Assembly: GCF_902859695.1 (NCBI RefSeq)
Contig: NZ_CADIJL010000006.1
Location: forward strand, 1 to 64,000
DNA: 64,000 bases
Source: Achromobacter ruhlandii
Lineage (GTDB): Bacteria; Pseudomonadota; Gammaproteobacteria; Burkholderiales; Burkholderiaceae_B
Reading direction: 5' to 3'
The notes under the pieces are model-generated. The model made no database searches. It saw only the letters and a list, made by a program, of their open reading frames with translations, and was not told the DNA's origin. Below, piece after piece: positions 44,336 to 53,295 of the stretch (its first letter is position 1; every line of letters starts with the position of its first letter). Both the position numbers and the translations under genes were made by a program.

Positions 44336-45601
44336 ATGCGCATCGCCATCATCGGTTCGGGCATCGCGGGGCTGGTCTGCGCCTGGAAGCTGGGCCGCGA
44401 CCATGACGTCACGCTGTACGAGGCCAACGACTACCTGGGCGGGCACACCCACACGCACACGGTCGAACAGGACGGCCGGTCCTATGCCGTGGACAGCGGT
44501 TTCATCGTTCACAACCCGCTCAACTACCCCCATTTCACGGCGTTGCTGGACGAACTGGGCGTGGCCTCGCAGCCCACCACCATGAGTTTCTCGGTGCACA
44601 AGCAGGCCGACGGGCTGGCCTACAACGCCACCTCGCTGGACGCGCTGTTCTGCCAGCGGCGCAACCTGTTGTCGCCGCGCTTTCTGGGCATGGTGCGCGA
44701 CATCATGCGCTTCTACCGGGAATCGCCCGCGCTGTTGCGCGCGCCGGAGCCGGGCCCCGCGCTCGGCGAATACCTGGCGCAAAACCGCTACGGCGAGGCT
44801 TTCCGCAGCGACCACCTGATTCCGATGGCCTCGGCGCTGTGGTCGTCGCCGGCCTCGCGCATCCTGGAATTCCCGGCGCGCTACCTGGTGCAGTTCATGG
44901 CCAACCACCAGATGCTGCGGATCAGCGGCCGGCCGCAGTGGCGCGTGGTGCAGGGCGGATCGCGCCGCTATATCGACGCCATGCGCCAGCGCTGGACGGT
45001 GCGCGAGCGGCTGAACTGTGCCGTGCGCGCCGTCAGGCGCCAGCCGGCCGGCGTGCAGGTGATCACGCGCGACGGCCAGGAACACCATGACGAAGTGATC
45101 TTCGCCTGCCACAGCGACCAGGCGCTGGCGCTGCTGGCCGATGCGACGCCGCAGGAACGCCAGGTGCTCGGCGCCATCGCCTACCAGGACAACGACGTGG
45201 TGCTGCATACCGACGCTCGCCTGTTGCCGCGCCAGCGCAAGGCCTGGGCCGCGTGGAACGCCTACGTGCCGGCCGATCCCCAGGCGCCCTGTTCGGTCAG
45301 CTACTGCATGAATCTGCTGCAGGGGATCGCATCGCCCCGGCCCTTTATCGTGACACTGAACCGCGGCGATGCCATCGACCCGGCGCAGGTGCTGGCGCGC
45401 ATGCGCTACCACCACCCCGTGTACACCCACGAAGCGGTGGCCGCGCAGGCGCGCCGCGCCGAGATCTCGGGCCGGCGGCGCACCTGGTACGTGGGCGCCT
45501 ACTGGGGCTGGGGCTTTCATGAGGACGGCGTGGCCAGCGCATTGGACGTGGTGCGCGCCATGCTGGGACGGCCGCGGGTCTGGGCGCGGGAGGCGGCATG
45601 A
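44336..45601 (+). CDS. FAD-dependent amine-oxidase-like oxidoreductase (COG2907 type)
   Basis: The protein has 421 residues from ATG 44336 with AAGGAG 5 bases upstream. The N-terminal dinucleotide motif G-S-G-I-A-G (7-12) and E-A-N-D-Y-L-G-G-H place it with the FAD proteins found beside cyclopropane synthase genes. In Rhodobacter a protein of this kind in the RpoE-ChrR regulon takes part in furan fatty acid formation (from memory; its exact step is not assigned here). The start and end couple it to both neighbours. Confidence 0.88.
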   Translation: MRIAIIGSGIAGLVCAWKLGRDHDVTLYEANDYLGGHTHTHTVEQDGRSYAVDSGFIVHNPLNYPHFTALLDELGVASQPTTMSFSVHKQADGLAYNATSLDALFCQRRNLLSPRFLGMVRDIMRFYRESPALLRAPEPGPALGEYLAQNRYGEAFRSDHLIPMASALWSSPASRILEFPARYLVQFMANHQMLRISGRPQWRVVQGGSRRYIDAMRQRWTVRERLNCAVRAVRRQPAGVQVITRDGQEHHDEVIFACHSDQALALLADATPQERQVLGAIAYQDNDVVLHTDARLLPRQRKAWAAWNAYVPADPQAPCSVSYCMNLLQGIASPRPFIVTLNRGDAIDPAQVLARMRYHHPVYTHEAVAAQARRAEISGRRRTWYVGAYWGWGFHEDGVASALDVVRAMLGRPRVWAREAA

Positions 45602-46374
45602 ACCTGCAGAGCGCCGTCTACGAGGGCCGGGTGACGCATCGGCGCCATCACCCGCATGCGCATGGCTTCGGCTATCGCATGGCGCAGCTCTACCTGGACC
45701 TGGACGAGATCGACCGGGTGTTCCAGGACCGTTGGCTGTGGTCGGTGGAGCGGCCCAACCTGGCGCAGTGGCGCCGTGCCGACTATCTGGATGCCGACGG
45801 CGGACTGCCGCTGGCGCAGGCGGTGCGGCAGCGCCTGCGGGCCCACCTGGGCGATGTGCCGGCCGGACCCATCCGCCTGCTGGCGCACCCGCGCTACGCC
45901 GGCTACGTCTTCAACCCGGTGAGCTTCTATTACTGCTACGACGCCGACGGCAGCACGCTGGCCGCGATCGTGGCGGAGATTACCAATACCCCGTGGAAGC
46001 AGCGCCATTGCGTGGTGCTGCCGGTCGCCAGCGCCGAACGCGAGTGCGATGCGCTGGCCTGGCGCTTCGACAAACGCTTTCACGTGTCGCCCTTCATGCC
46101 GATGGACTGCGCCTATGACTGGCGCTTGACCGCGCCCGCCGACGACCTGCGCGTGCACATGCGCGTCAGCCGCCAGGGCGTGGCGCAGTTCGACGCGCGC
46201 CTGGATCTGCGGCGCCGCGAGCTCGACGGCGCGGCGCTGGCGCGCCTGCTGTGGCGCTATCCGCTGATGACGCTGCAGGTCATCGGCGCCATTCATTGGC
46301 AGGCGCTGCGCCTGTGGCTCAAGCGCAATCCCGTCTACGACCATCCCCGCACCCCCAACGGAGAACCCCGATGA
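45598..46374 (+). CDS. DUF1365 family protein
   Basis: This 258-residue protein begins with the typical [10 protein letters not shown] segment and contains [17 protein letters not shown] and [10 protein letters not shown], the hallmarks of DUF1365 (COG3496). The family travels with the FAD oxidoreductase and Cfa proteins in singlet-oxygen-induced fatty-acid clusters and has been linked to furan ring formation. The conserved His and Tyr residues could bind metal or lipid. ATGA overlaps join it to the genes on both sides. Confidence 0.9.
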   Translation: MNLQSAVYEGRVTHRRHHPHAHGFGYRMAQLYLDLDEIDRVFQDRWLWSVERPNLAQWRRADYLDADGGLPLAQAVRQRLRAHLGDVPAGPIRLLAHPRYAGYVFNPVSFYYCYDADGSTLAAIVAEITNTPWKQRHCVVLPVASAERECDALAWRFDKRFHVSPFMPMDCAYDWRLTAPADDLRVHMRVSRQGVAQFDARLDLRRRELDGAALARLLWRYPLMTLQVIGAIHWQALRLWLKRNPVYDHPRTPNGEPR

Positions 46375-47645
46375 AACCCATGACGCCCTCGGAACACGCC
46401 TCGATCGCGGCCAGCCGCCGCGCCGGATCGCTCGACCGCCTGCTGCGCCAGCGCCTGTTCGCCAGCCTGGGGGCGCTGGACCACGGCCAGTTGTTGATCG
46501 AAGACAGCCTGGGCAGCGTTACCCTGGGCCGCGGCGAGCCATGCGTGCGCCTGACCGTCAGCGACCTGGGCTTCTATCGGCTGGTGGCCGCGCAAGGCAG
46601 CGTCGGCGCGGGCGAGGCCTATGGCGACGGCCTGTGGCGCTGCGATGACCTGGTCGGGCTGGTGCGCCTGCTGGTGCGCAACCGCGACACGCTGGACGCC
46701 ATGGAGTCGGGGCTGGCGCGGTTGGCCGGCTGGGCGCTGCGGCGCTGGCATGCCGGCAATCGCAATACGCGCGCGGGTAGCCGGCGCAACATCGCCGCCC
46801 ACTACGACCTGGGCAACCCGTTCTTCGCGCTGTTCCTGTCCGACGACCTGATGTATTCCTCGGCGCTGTGGGCCGATGGCGACGACACGCTGGAAGCGGC
46901 GTCCCACCGCAAGCTGGAAACGATCTGCCGCAAACTGGAGTTGCGGCCGGCGGACCGCGTGGTGGAGATCGGCAGCGGCTGGGGCGGCTTCGCCATCCAC
47001 GCCGCGCGCCACTACGGTTGTCATGTCACCACCGCGACGTTGTCGCGCGAGCAGCATGACCTGGCGATCGAGCGGGTGCGCGCCGCCGGGTTGCAGGACC
47101 GCGTCAGCGTCGTGCTGCGGGACTACCGCGACCTGCAGGGCCAATACGACAAACTGGTGTCGGTCGAGATGATCGAGGCGGTCGGCGCCAACTTCCTGGA
47201 AACCTATTTCGCCAAGGTCGCCAGCCTGCTCGAACCGGGCGGCCGCGCGCTGATCCAGGCCATCACCATCGAAGACCACCGCTACCGGCAGGCGCTGGCC
47301 TCGGTGGATTTCATCAAGCGCCATATCTTTCCGGGCAGCTTCATCCCGTCCATCGAGGCGATGCTGCGCGCCAAGACGCGCGCCTGCGACCTGGCGCTGG
47401 TGCATCTGGAGGACTTCGGCCTGTCGTACGCGCGCACGCTGCAGGCCTGGCGCGAGCGCTTCCTGGCGCGGCTGCCCGAGGCGCGGGCGCAAGGTTTCGA
47501 CGCGCGTTTCTGCCGTCTGTGGGAGTTCTATCTGGCGTATTGCGAAGGCGGCTTTCGCGAACGATCCATCGGCGTCGCGCACCTGCTGTTGACGCATCCC
47601 CAGGCGCGCGCCACGGGCGCCCGCTGGGTGCGGGAGGGCGCATGA
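46371..47645 (+). CDS. Cyclopropane-fatty-acid synthase family SAM methyltransferase (first copy)
   Basis: This 424-residue protein has the full Cfa architecture: an N-terminal lipid-binding domain (about residues 20-120) and a methyltransferase domain with [28 protein letters not shown] and F-I-K-R-H-I-F-P-G. It adds a methylene or methyl group from SAM to double bonds of phospholipid acyl chains. In context it may make methyl-branched unsaturated chains, as UfaM does, rather than cyclopropanes. It overlaps both neighbours by ATGA. Confidence 0.9.
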   Translation: MKPMTPSEHASIAASRRAGSLDRLLRQRLFASLGALDHGQLLIEDSLGSVTLGRGEPCVRLTVSDLGFYRLVAAQGSVGAGEAYGDGLWRCDDLVGLVRLLVRNRDTLDAMESGLARLAGWALRRWHAGNRNTRAGSRRNIAAHYDLGNPFFALFLSDDLMYSSALWADGDDTLEAASHRKLETICRKLELRPADRVVEIGSGWGGFAIHAARHYGCHVTTATLSREQHDLAIERVRAAGLQDRVSVVLRDYRDLQGQYDKLVSVEMIEAVGANFLETYFAKVASLLEPGGRALIQAITIEDHRYRQALASVDFIKRHIFPGSFIPSIEAMLRAKTRACDLALVHLEDFGLSYARTLQAWRERFLARLPEARAQGFDARFCRLWEFYLAYCEGGFRERSIGVAHLLLTHPQARATGARWVREGA

Positions 47646-48157
47646 TGCGCTTCTGGGCCAACCTGATCGGCTACCAGATCGTGTGGTTCAGCGCGGTGAT
47701 CGGCGCCGGCCAAGGCCTGGCCTGGCCGGGCGTGGTTGCCGCCACGTTGTTCATCGCGGCGCAGTTGGCGGCATCGGCGACGGCGCGCGCCGACCTGCGG
47801 CTGGCCGGCGGCGCCGTGTTGTGCGGCGTGGCGCTGGATGGCTCGCTGTCCGCGCTGGGCTGGGCGCGCTATGCCGCCGACGCGTGGCCCGCGCCGCTCT
47901 GGATCCTGGCGTTGTGGGCCGCGTTCGCGCTGACACTGAATCACTCGCTGGCCTACCTGCGGCCACGGCCATGGCTGGCCTGCGTGTTCGGCGCGGTGGG
48001 CGGGCCGCTGGCCTATTGGGGCGCCGCCCGCGGCTGGCAGCCGGTGCAATTCGAAGCGCCGGCCTGGCGCGCCACCGCGGCCCTGGCGGCGGGCTGGGCG
48101 CTGGCATTGCCCGCGCTGACGGCGGGCGCGCGGCGCTGGACCCGGGAGGCGCCATGA
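47642..48157 (+). CDS. DUF2878 family membrane protein
   Basis: This 171-residue protein has five to six hydrophobic segments and fits DUF2878, beginning F-W-A-N-L-I-G-Y-Q-I-V-W-F and including T-L-N-H-S-L-A-Y-L. The family has no known function but recurs in sigma factor/Cfa clusters. Its start overlaps the Cfa stop, and its stop overlaps the DUF1295 start, so it is surely part of the operon. Confidence 0.85.
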   Translation: MMRFWANLIGYQIVWFSAVIGAGQGLAWPGVVAATLFIAAQLAASATARADLRLAGGAVLCGVALDGSLSALGWARYAADAWPAPLWILALWAAFALTLNHSLAYLRPRPWLACVFGAVGGPLAYWGAARGWQPVQFEAPAWRATAALAAGWALALPALTAGARRWTREAP

Positions 48158-48921
48158 CGGCCTGGCAACAATGGTCCTGCATCGCGGTCGCCATGGTCAT
48201 CGCCATGGCGCTGGCCTGGCGCTGGCAGCGCCGCCGCGCCAATGCCGGCATCGTCGACGTGGTGTGGTCGCTGGGCATGGGCGCGGCGGCCTGGCTGATC
48301 GCCGCCACCGGCTCGGGCAGTCTGGCTGCCCGGCTGGCCCTGGCGCTGATGGCCGGCGTCTGGTCGCTGCGGCTGGCGTGGCACCTGTGGCGCCGTGTGC
48401 GCGCGGGCGAGGACGGCCGCTATCGCGCCCTGCGCGAGCACTGGCATGGCCACCAGGGCAAATTCTTCGGCCTGTTCATGTTCCAGGCGGGCCTGGTCAT
48501 GCTGTTCTGCCTGCCGTTCCTGGCGGTGGGGGCCAGCCCGGCGCAAGGCGCGCCGGTCGCCCTGGGGCTGCTGATCTGGCTGGCGGCGCTGACGGGGGAG
48601 GTGATCGCCGACCGGCAGCTGGATCGCTTCCGCGACGATCCATCGCGCCGTGGCAAGACCTGCCGCCAGGGCTTGTGGCGTTTTTCGCGCCATCCCAACT
48701 ACTTCTTCGAATGGTGCCACTGGTTCGGCTACGTGGCGCTGGCATGGGGCTCGCCGCTGGCGTGGCTGGCCTGGCTGGGGCCGCTGCTGATGTATGTGTT
48801 CCTGCGCTGGATCAGCGGCATTCCATTCACTGAGCAACAGGCGCTGCGCACGCGCGGAGACGACTACCGCGATTATCAACGCCGCACCAGCGCTTTCTTC
48901 CCGTGGTTTCCGAAATCCTGA
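48154..48921 (+). CDS. DUF1295 / steroid 5-alpha-reductase-like membrane enzyme
   Basis: This 255-residue polytopic protein has the C-terminal isoprenylcysteine methyltransferase/steroid reductase pattern, G-L-W-R-F-S-R-H-P-N-Y-F-F-E-W, and the end region Y-R-D-Y-Q-R-R-T-S. It belongs to DUF1295 (COG3752). Related enzymes reduce enone or polyene lipids with NADPH. In this cluster it may reduce or tailor a modified acyl chain. It overlaps DUF2878 and lies 11 bases before the second Cfa-type gene. Confidence 0.87.
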   Translation: MTAWQQWSCIAVAMVIAMALAWRWQRRRANAGIVDVVWSLGMGAAAWLIAATGSGSLAARLALALMAGVWSLRLAWHLWRRVRAGEDGRYRALREHWHGHQGKFFGLFMFQAGLVMLFCLPFLAVGASPAQGAPVALGLLIWLAALTGEVIADRQLDRFRDDPSRRGKTCRQGLWRFSRHPNYFFEWCHWFGYVALAWGSPLAWLAWLGPLLMYVFLRWISGIPFTEQQALRTRGDDYRDYQRRTSAFFPWFPKS

Positions 48922-48932
48922 CGAGGCTCGCC

Positions 48933-50015
48933 ATGACAACCGCTACTTTGCACGACACCCCATTGGCCACCGACCGTCCCGCGCCGGGCCTGCTCGGCCT
49001 GGCCGAGCGCGGCCTGCTGCCCGACGCGCTGCTGCGCCTGGGCATGCGGCGCCTGTGCGCTCAGCGCCTGGCGCAGGAATATGCCGGCGGCATCGAGGCC
49101 TGGACCGAACGCGATCGCCAGCTCATCGCGGCGCTGCGCGCCAGCGCGGTTGCCATCCATACCGATGCGGCCAACGCCCAGCATTACGAATTGCCGACCG
49201 CGTTCTTCCAGCTTTGCCTGGGCGCCCGCATGAAATATTCGAGCTGCTATTACCCGACCGGTGGCGAAAACCTCGACCAGGCCGAAGCCGCCATGCTGCG
49301 CCTGTATGGCGAGCGCGCCGAGCTCGCCGACGGCCAGGACATCCTGGAGCTGGGTTGCGGCTGGGGGTCATTGACGCTGTGGATGGCCGAACAATTTCCC
49401 AACGCGCGCATTACCGCGGTGTCGAACTCCGCCACCCAGCGCCAGCACATCGAGGCGCGCTGCCGCGAGCGCGGCTGGTCGCACGTGCGCGTGGTCACCA
49501 GCGACGTCAACGTCCTGTCGTTGCCTGCGGCCGCCTACGACCGCTGCGTCTCCGTGGAGATGTTCGAGCACATGCGCAACTACCAGGACCTGCTGGCGCG
49601 CATCGCTGGGTGGCTGCGGCCCGGCGGCAAGCTGTTCGTGCACATCTTCGCGCACCGCGAGCGCGCCTATCCGTTCGAGACCGAAGGGGCGGACAACTGG
49701 ATGGGCCGGCATTTCTTCACCGGCGGCATCATGCCGTCGGCCCATACCCTGTTGCATTTCCAGCATGACCTGCGGCTGCAGGAGCGCTGGTTCCTTGACG
49801 GTACGCATTACGCCCGCACCGCCAACCACTGGCTTGCCAACCAGGACGCCCGCAGCGGGCAGGCGCGGGCAGTGCTGGCGCAGGCCTACGGCGCGCCCCT
49901 GGCCGGCCTGTGGCACCAACGCTGGCGCATGTTCTGGATGGCGTGCGCCGAACTCTTCGGCTATGAAGACGGCCAGCAATGGGGCGTGGCGCACTACCGC
50001 TTCGAGCGGCCTTGA
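48933..50015 (+). CDS. Cyclopropane-fatty-acid synthase-like SAM methyltransferase (second copy)
   Basis: The protein has 360 residues from ATG 48933 with GAGG about 8 bases upstream. It has the motif L-E-L-G-C-G-W-G-S-L and a Cfa-type core with A-N-A-Q-H-Y-E-L-P-T and S-V-E-M-F-E-H-M, but it is shorter and diverged from the first copy. It belongs to the branch that includes plant coclaurine N-methyltransferase-like proteins. A second methylase, FufM, adds the extra methyl of dimethyl furan fatty acids in Rhodopseudomonas; a similar role is possible here but not shown. Confidence 0.87.
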   Translation: MTTATLHDTPLATDRPAPGLLGLAERGLLPDALLRLGMRRLCAQRLAQEYAGGIEAWTERDRQLIAALRASAVAIHTDAANAQHYELPTAFFQLCLGARMKYSSCYYPTGGENLDQAEAAMLRLYGERAELADGQDILELGCGWGSLTLWMAEQFPNARITAVSNSATQRQHIEARCRERGWSHVRVVTSDVNVLSLPAAAYDRCVSVEMFEHMRNYQDLLARIAGWLRPGGKLFVHIFAHRERAYPFETEGADNWMGRHFFTGGIMPSAHTLLHFQHDLRLQERWFLDGTHYARTANHWLANQDARSGQARAVLAQAYGAPLAGLWHQRWRMFWMACAELFGYEDGQQWGVAHYRFERP

Positions 50016-50026
50016 GGAGAAGCGCG

Positions 50027-50545
50027 ATGTGGCGATCATTCTGCGCGGGCATCACCGCGATCCTGGCCGGTTGCGCGGCGCCTGCGCCCATGCCGCCGGT
50101 TGCCGCGGTCGACCTGGACCGCTTCATGGGCGACTGGTATGTCATCGCGCACATTCCCAGCTGGCCCGAGCGCAATGCCTATGACGCGGTGGAGAGCTAC
50201 CGGCTGCTGCCCGACGGCCGGGTGCAGACCGACTTTCGCTATCGGGATGGCAGCTTCGATGCGCCCGTCGACACCATGCACCCGGTGGCGACCGTGCGGC
50301 CCGGCACCGGCAACGCGGTGTGGGGCATGCAGTTCATCTGGCCCATCAAGGCCGAATACGTCATCGCGTACCTGGACGAGGGCTACCAGACCACCATCAT
50401 CGGCCGTTCCAAGCGCGATTACGTCTGGATCATGGCGCGGGTGCCGTGCCTGGACGACGCGGTCTATGCCGATCTGCTGCGCAGGGTGACGGCACTGGGC
50501 TACACGGAAAGCCCGCGCAAGGTGCCCCAGCGCTGCGACCGGTGA
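50027..50545 (+). CDS. Outer-membrane lipocalin lipoprotein (Blc-like)
   Basis: The protein has 172 residues from ATG 50027 with GAGGAGA upstream. The lipobox L-A-G-C gives the lipidated C16. The lipocalin signature G-D-W-Y-V-I-A lies near residues 35-41, and V-W-I-M-A-R lies late in the barrel. Bacterial lipocalins bind fatty acids or lysophospholipids at the outer membrane. As the last gene of the ECF lipid cluster it may store or shuttle damaged or modified chains. Confidence 0.9.
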   Translation: MWRSFCAGITAILAGCAAPAPMPPVAAVDLDRFMGDWYVIAHIPSWPERNAYDAVESYRLLPDGRVQTDFRYRDGSFDAPVDTMHPVATVRPGTGNAVWGMQFIWPIKAEYVIAYLDEGYQTTIIGRSKRDYVWIMARVPCLDDAVYADLLRRVTALGYTESPRKVPQRCDR

Positions 50546-50566
50546 TGCTGCCCGGGCCGGGCCGCT

Positions 50567-51481
50567 TTAGGCCTCGCAGGTCCAGCCGGCTGGCGCGTCG
50601 CCGTCGGTGAAGCGCACCGACGGCCAATAGCCCGCCATGAACCAGGTCGCGTCGCGCGGCGCCAGGTGCAGTACGTAGCCGCCATCGGGCGCGACCACCA
50701 GATCGGACGGCGCGAAGCCTTCCATGAAGGCGGCGGGCGCCTGTTCGGGATCACCGGCCTGGCGGCCGGCCTGCCACAGAAAGCGCAGCGCCGCATCGCG
50801 GCGCGCGGCCAGCGATTGGGCGATGACGCGGGCGCGCGCCAGCAATGCCGCCGCCTCGCGCGCATCCACGGTCGGCAGCACCAGCCTGAGGCGGCCGCCG
50901 TCCGCCTGCGCGCAATCGAGCCAGCCCTCCCGCGCCGCCACGGCGTCGTGCGTGCAGGGCCGCAGCGCGATCTCCTCGACGCCGGCCGGCGCCGCGCCCG
51001 GGTCGGCCGGTGGCCCCAGTAGCGCCGCCGTCGCGCCACCGGCCATCATGTCCAGGAACAGCGCGTCCAGGCTCGCCGCCACAGGGGTGGTGTCCTCGAA
51101 TTCCGGCTCGACGCCATGCACGATCCGTCCGCTCTCGCGGTCGATGGCCAGGAATTCGTAGTCGCCGTCGACGCTCAGGTAAATGGGCGCATGGCGTGTC
51201 CAGAACGCCTGGACCGCTTGGCGTTCGGCCGCGTCCAGCGCCGCGTCCAGGCTGATCTGGCGCAAGGCGTCCCAGGGGAAGTCGTCGCCGGCGTCGCCGG
51301 CGTAGTCCCTCGCGCTCAAGAACCAGCGCGTGCCGGCGGCGTTGGACAGCGCATCGAACATGGCCGAGAAAGGCGCATAGGCGCCGGCGAACGCCGGCGG
51401 CGCCGTGGCGGCGGTGGGCGCCGTCACCGTCCAGCCGCGCGCGGCCAGATGGTCGAGGAAGCGTCGGTATGGCGTGGGCAT
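50567..51481 (-). CDS. SMI1/KNR4 (SUKH)-like protein
   Basis: This 304-residue cytoplasmic protein has an N-terminal half with the SUKH-like pattern: L-S-V-D-G-D-Y-E-F-L-A-I-D near residues 102-114, followed by G-R-I-V-H-G and E-P-E-F-E-D-T. The C-terminal half (about 170-304) is a second, unrecognised domain with P-S-D-L-V-V-A-P-D-G-G-Y. SUKH proteins often act as immunity proteins against toxins, but no toxin gene is nearby. It is convergent with the lipocalin gene and 18 bases downstream of an EamA transporter gene. Confidence 0.55.
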   Translation of the reverse strand: MPTPYRRFLDHLAARGWTVTAPTAATAPPAFAGAYAPFSAMFDALSNAAGTRWFLSARDYAGDAGDDFPWDALRQISLDAALDAAERQAVQAFWTRHAPIYLSVDGDYEFLAIDRESGRIVHGVEPEFEDTTPVAASLDALFLDMMAGGATAALLGPPADPGAAPAGVEEIALRPCTHDAVAAREGWLDCAQADGGRLRLVLPTVDAREAAALLARARVIAQSLAARRDAALRFLWQAGRQAGDPEQAPAAFMEGFAPSDLVVAPDGGYVLHLAPRDATWFMAGYWPSVRFTDGDAPAGWTCEA

Positions 51482-51499
51482 GGGGCTCCGTCAGGGTGG

Positions 51500-52426
51500 T
51501 CAGCGGCCGCGCGCCTCGGCCCGGCGCCGGCCGACATGCATGAGCGCCATGCCCGAGATCGCGAGGGCCGCGCCGATGAACAGGTTCGCCGGGGTGGCCT
51601 CGCCCAGCCAGAGGCTGGAGAACAGCACGCCGAAGACGGGCACCAGCGTGATGTAGCCGGAGGCCGCGCCGGCACCCAGCGCCTTCACGCCCTCGAAGTA
51701 CCAGGCATAGGCAATCGCGGTTGCCCCGAACGCCAACGCCAGCAGGCTGCCCCAGGCGCTGGCGGGCGCCTGTCCCAGCTTTTCCCAGGCGGGCACGCCT
51801 TCCACCATCAGGCTGGTCAGCAACAGCATCAGCGCCCCGATCACGGTGGTGACCGTGGTGGTGGTCAGGGCGTCCACGCCCTTGAGCACCAGCCGCCCGA
51901 CCAGGGTGTAGGCCACCCAGCACGCCACGCAGCCGAGCAGCAGCAGTTCGCCCAGGCCCACGCCGGCGCCGGTGGCGGCCTGCGGGCCGCCGCCGCCGAT
52001 GGCGATATAGGCGCCGATGGCGGACAGGATCATGCCAGCCAGGATCGCGGCATTGAGATGTTCGCGGAACAGGATCGCCGCCAGCAGCAGGGTCGCGCCG
52101 GGGTTCAGCGTCACCACGATCGCGGCCTTGCCGGCCGGCACCAGCTGCAGGCTCAGCATGAAGAAACTGGAGTAGCCGAACACGCCGGCCAGCGCGGCGG
52201 CGGCCAGGCCGAGCCATTGGTGGCGCGTCAACGACTTCAGGCCGCGCAGCGCCGAGGCGCGGTGCATCCACAGCACCAGCGCCACGCTGGCGAACAGGAA
52301 CCTAAGGCTGGCCGCGGCCAGCGGCGCCATCGATTGGGCCACGACCTTGCCCCAGGACCATGACGCGCCCCACAGGGCCGCCATGCCGACCAGTCGCAGG
52401 TGCGTGGCCATCAATGTATTTTTCAT
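51500..52426 (-). CDS. EamA/DMT family transporter
   Basis: The protein has 308 residues from ATG 52426. It has ten predicted membrane helices in two EamA repeats (about residues 8-145 and 155-290), with the typical L-W-G-A-S-W and P-V-F-G-V-L-F-S-S segments. It is an inner-membrane exporter of metabolites such as amino acids; the substrate is not evident. The frame is open upstream for about 200 bases, but that part is Arg/Pro-rich and unlike the family. The SUKH-like gene follows on the same strand. Confidence 0.87.
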   Translation of the reverse strand: MKNTLMATHLRLVGMAALWGASWSWGKVVAQSMAPLAAASLRFLFASVALVLWMHRASALRGLKSLTRHQWLGLAAAALAGVFGYSSFFMLSLQLVPAGKAAIVVTLNPGATLLLAAILFREHLNAAILAGMILSAIGAYIAIGGGGPQAATGAGVGLGELLLLGCVACWVAYTLVGRLVLKGVDALTTTTVTTVIGALMLLLTSLMVEGVPAWEKLGQAPASAWGSLLALAFGATAIAYAWYFEGVKALGAGAASGYITLVPVFGVLFSSLWLGEATPANLFIGAALAISGMALMHVGRRRAEARGR

Positions 52427-52718
52427 GTCTCGTTCTAAGTCTGGCGGCAGCCCTCGCGCACGGCGCGACAGGGCAAGGGGAGTACGTCGAAACGGCGGGG
52501 CCGAGTCGATCGCAGGCGGGATTTTAGCTGGCCGCCCGCCGGCCACTTGCGCGCCAGCCAGCCCCTTGCCGCCTGGCGCGCCGTCGTGCCCGCGCGGGCC
52601 AGCGTGGCGGCAGGCTTCACGCCGCGCGCTCATTCTGTTTCACTTGTCATGAATTGCCGCCTCGACACTGGCATGACGGGGTGGAATAGGCGGCGTCACG
52701 GGAACCGGGGAATTTGGC
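52427..52718. other. Intergenic region, no gene seen
   Basis: About 292 bases between the divergent EamA and 52719 genes. Frames on both strands stay open through part of it, but the translations are Arg/Ala/Pro-rich with no family resemblance. I see no RNA gene, clear promoter or terminator here. Confidence 0.4.
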
Positions 52719-53219
52719 GTGCCGATAGATTTCGAACCGATCGAGCGGGAATTCATGCAGACCTTGCGCGCGCAAGCGGCCTTCGCGGGCTGGAAGACGC
52801 GCCGCAAGCGCTGCCTGTGGCGGGCGCTGGCCGACGGCGTCGAGCAGGGCGTGGAGCTGCTGCGCTACCGGGCGTCGTTCGAAAATCGTCAGCTGGTGTC
52901 GCTGGGTATCTACGCCTCGGTTCCGTGCGAACGCGAATGGCCGGTCTACGTGCCCCCCGAGGTCTGGCACAAGGGACGGTTGTATCGTCGCGCCTGCCTG
53001 GTGCCGGGCCAGGGATTGGTCGACGAGGCCACGCTGGGCAGCGGGGCCGTGATCGACCTGAGTTCTCCCGCCGACCTGGCGGAATGGCTGGCCACCCTGC
53101 CGGCGGACATCGAGCGCCATGTCGCGCCCTGGTTCGAACGGCACGACACCCTGGCGACCGCTTCGTACGAATACGAGATCCCGCGCTGGCGCCTGCGGCA
53201 AGCCGGGTTGCTCCCGTAG
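52719..53219 (+). CDS. Hypothetical cytoplasmic protein
   Basis: The protein has 166 residues from a GTG preceded by GGGG at about 8 bases. It is hydrophilic, with no signal or membrane segment. The N-terminal part, W-K-T-R-R-K-R-C-L-W-R-A-L, followed by a strand-rich middle, loosely recalls DUF4304-type proteins, but I cannot confirm this. It lies 76 bases upstream of dsbG on the same strand; there is no functional link. Confidence 0.6.
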   Translation: MPIDFEPIEREFMQTLRAQAAFAGWKTRRKRCLWRALADGVEQGVELLRYRASFENRQLVSLGIYASVPCEREWPVYVPPEVWHKGRLYRRACLVPGQGLVDEATLGSGAVIDLSSPADLAEWLATLPADIERHVAPWFERHDTLATASYEYEIPRWRLRQAGLLP

Positions 53220-53295
53220 CCCTGTACGCGTGGATGACAGCGCCGCCGGTATCATTGACGCCTTTGGCACTGTTCGGAAAAGCCCAGGAGTACCC

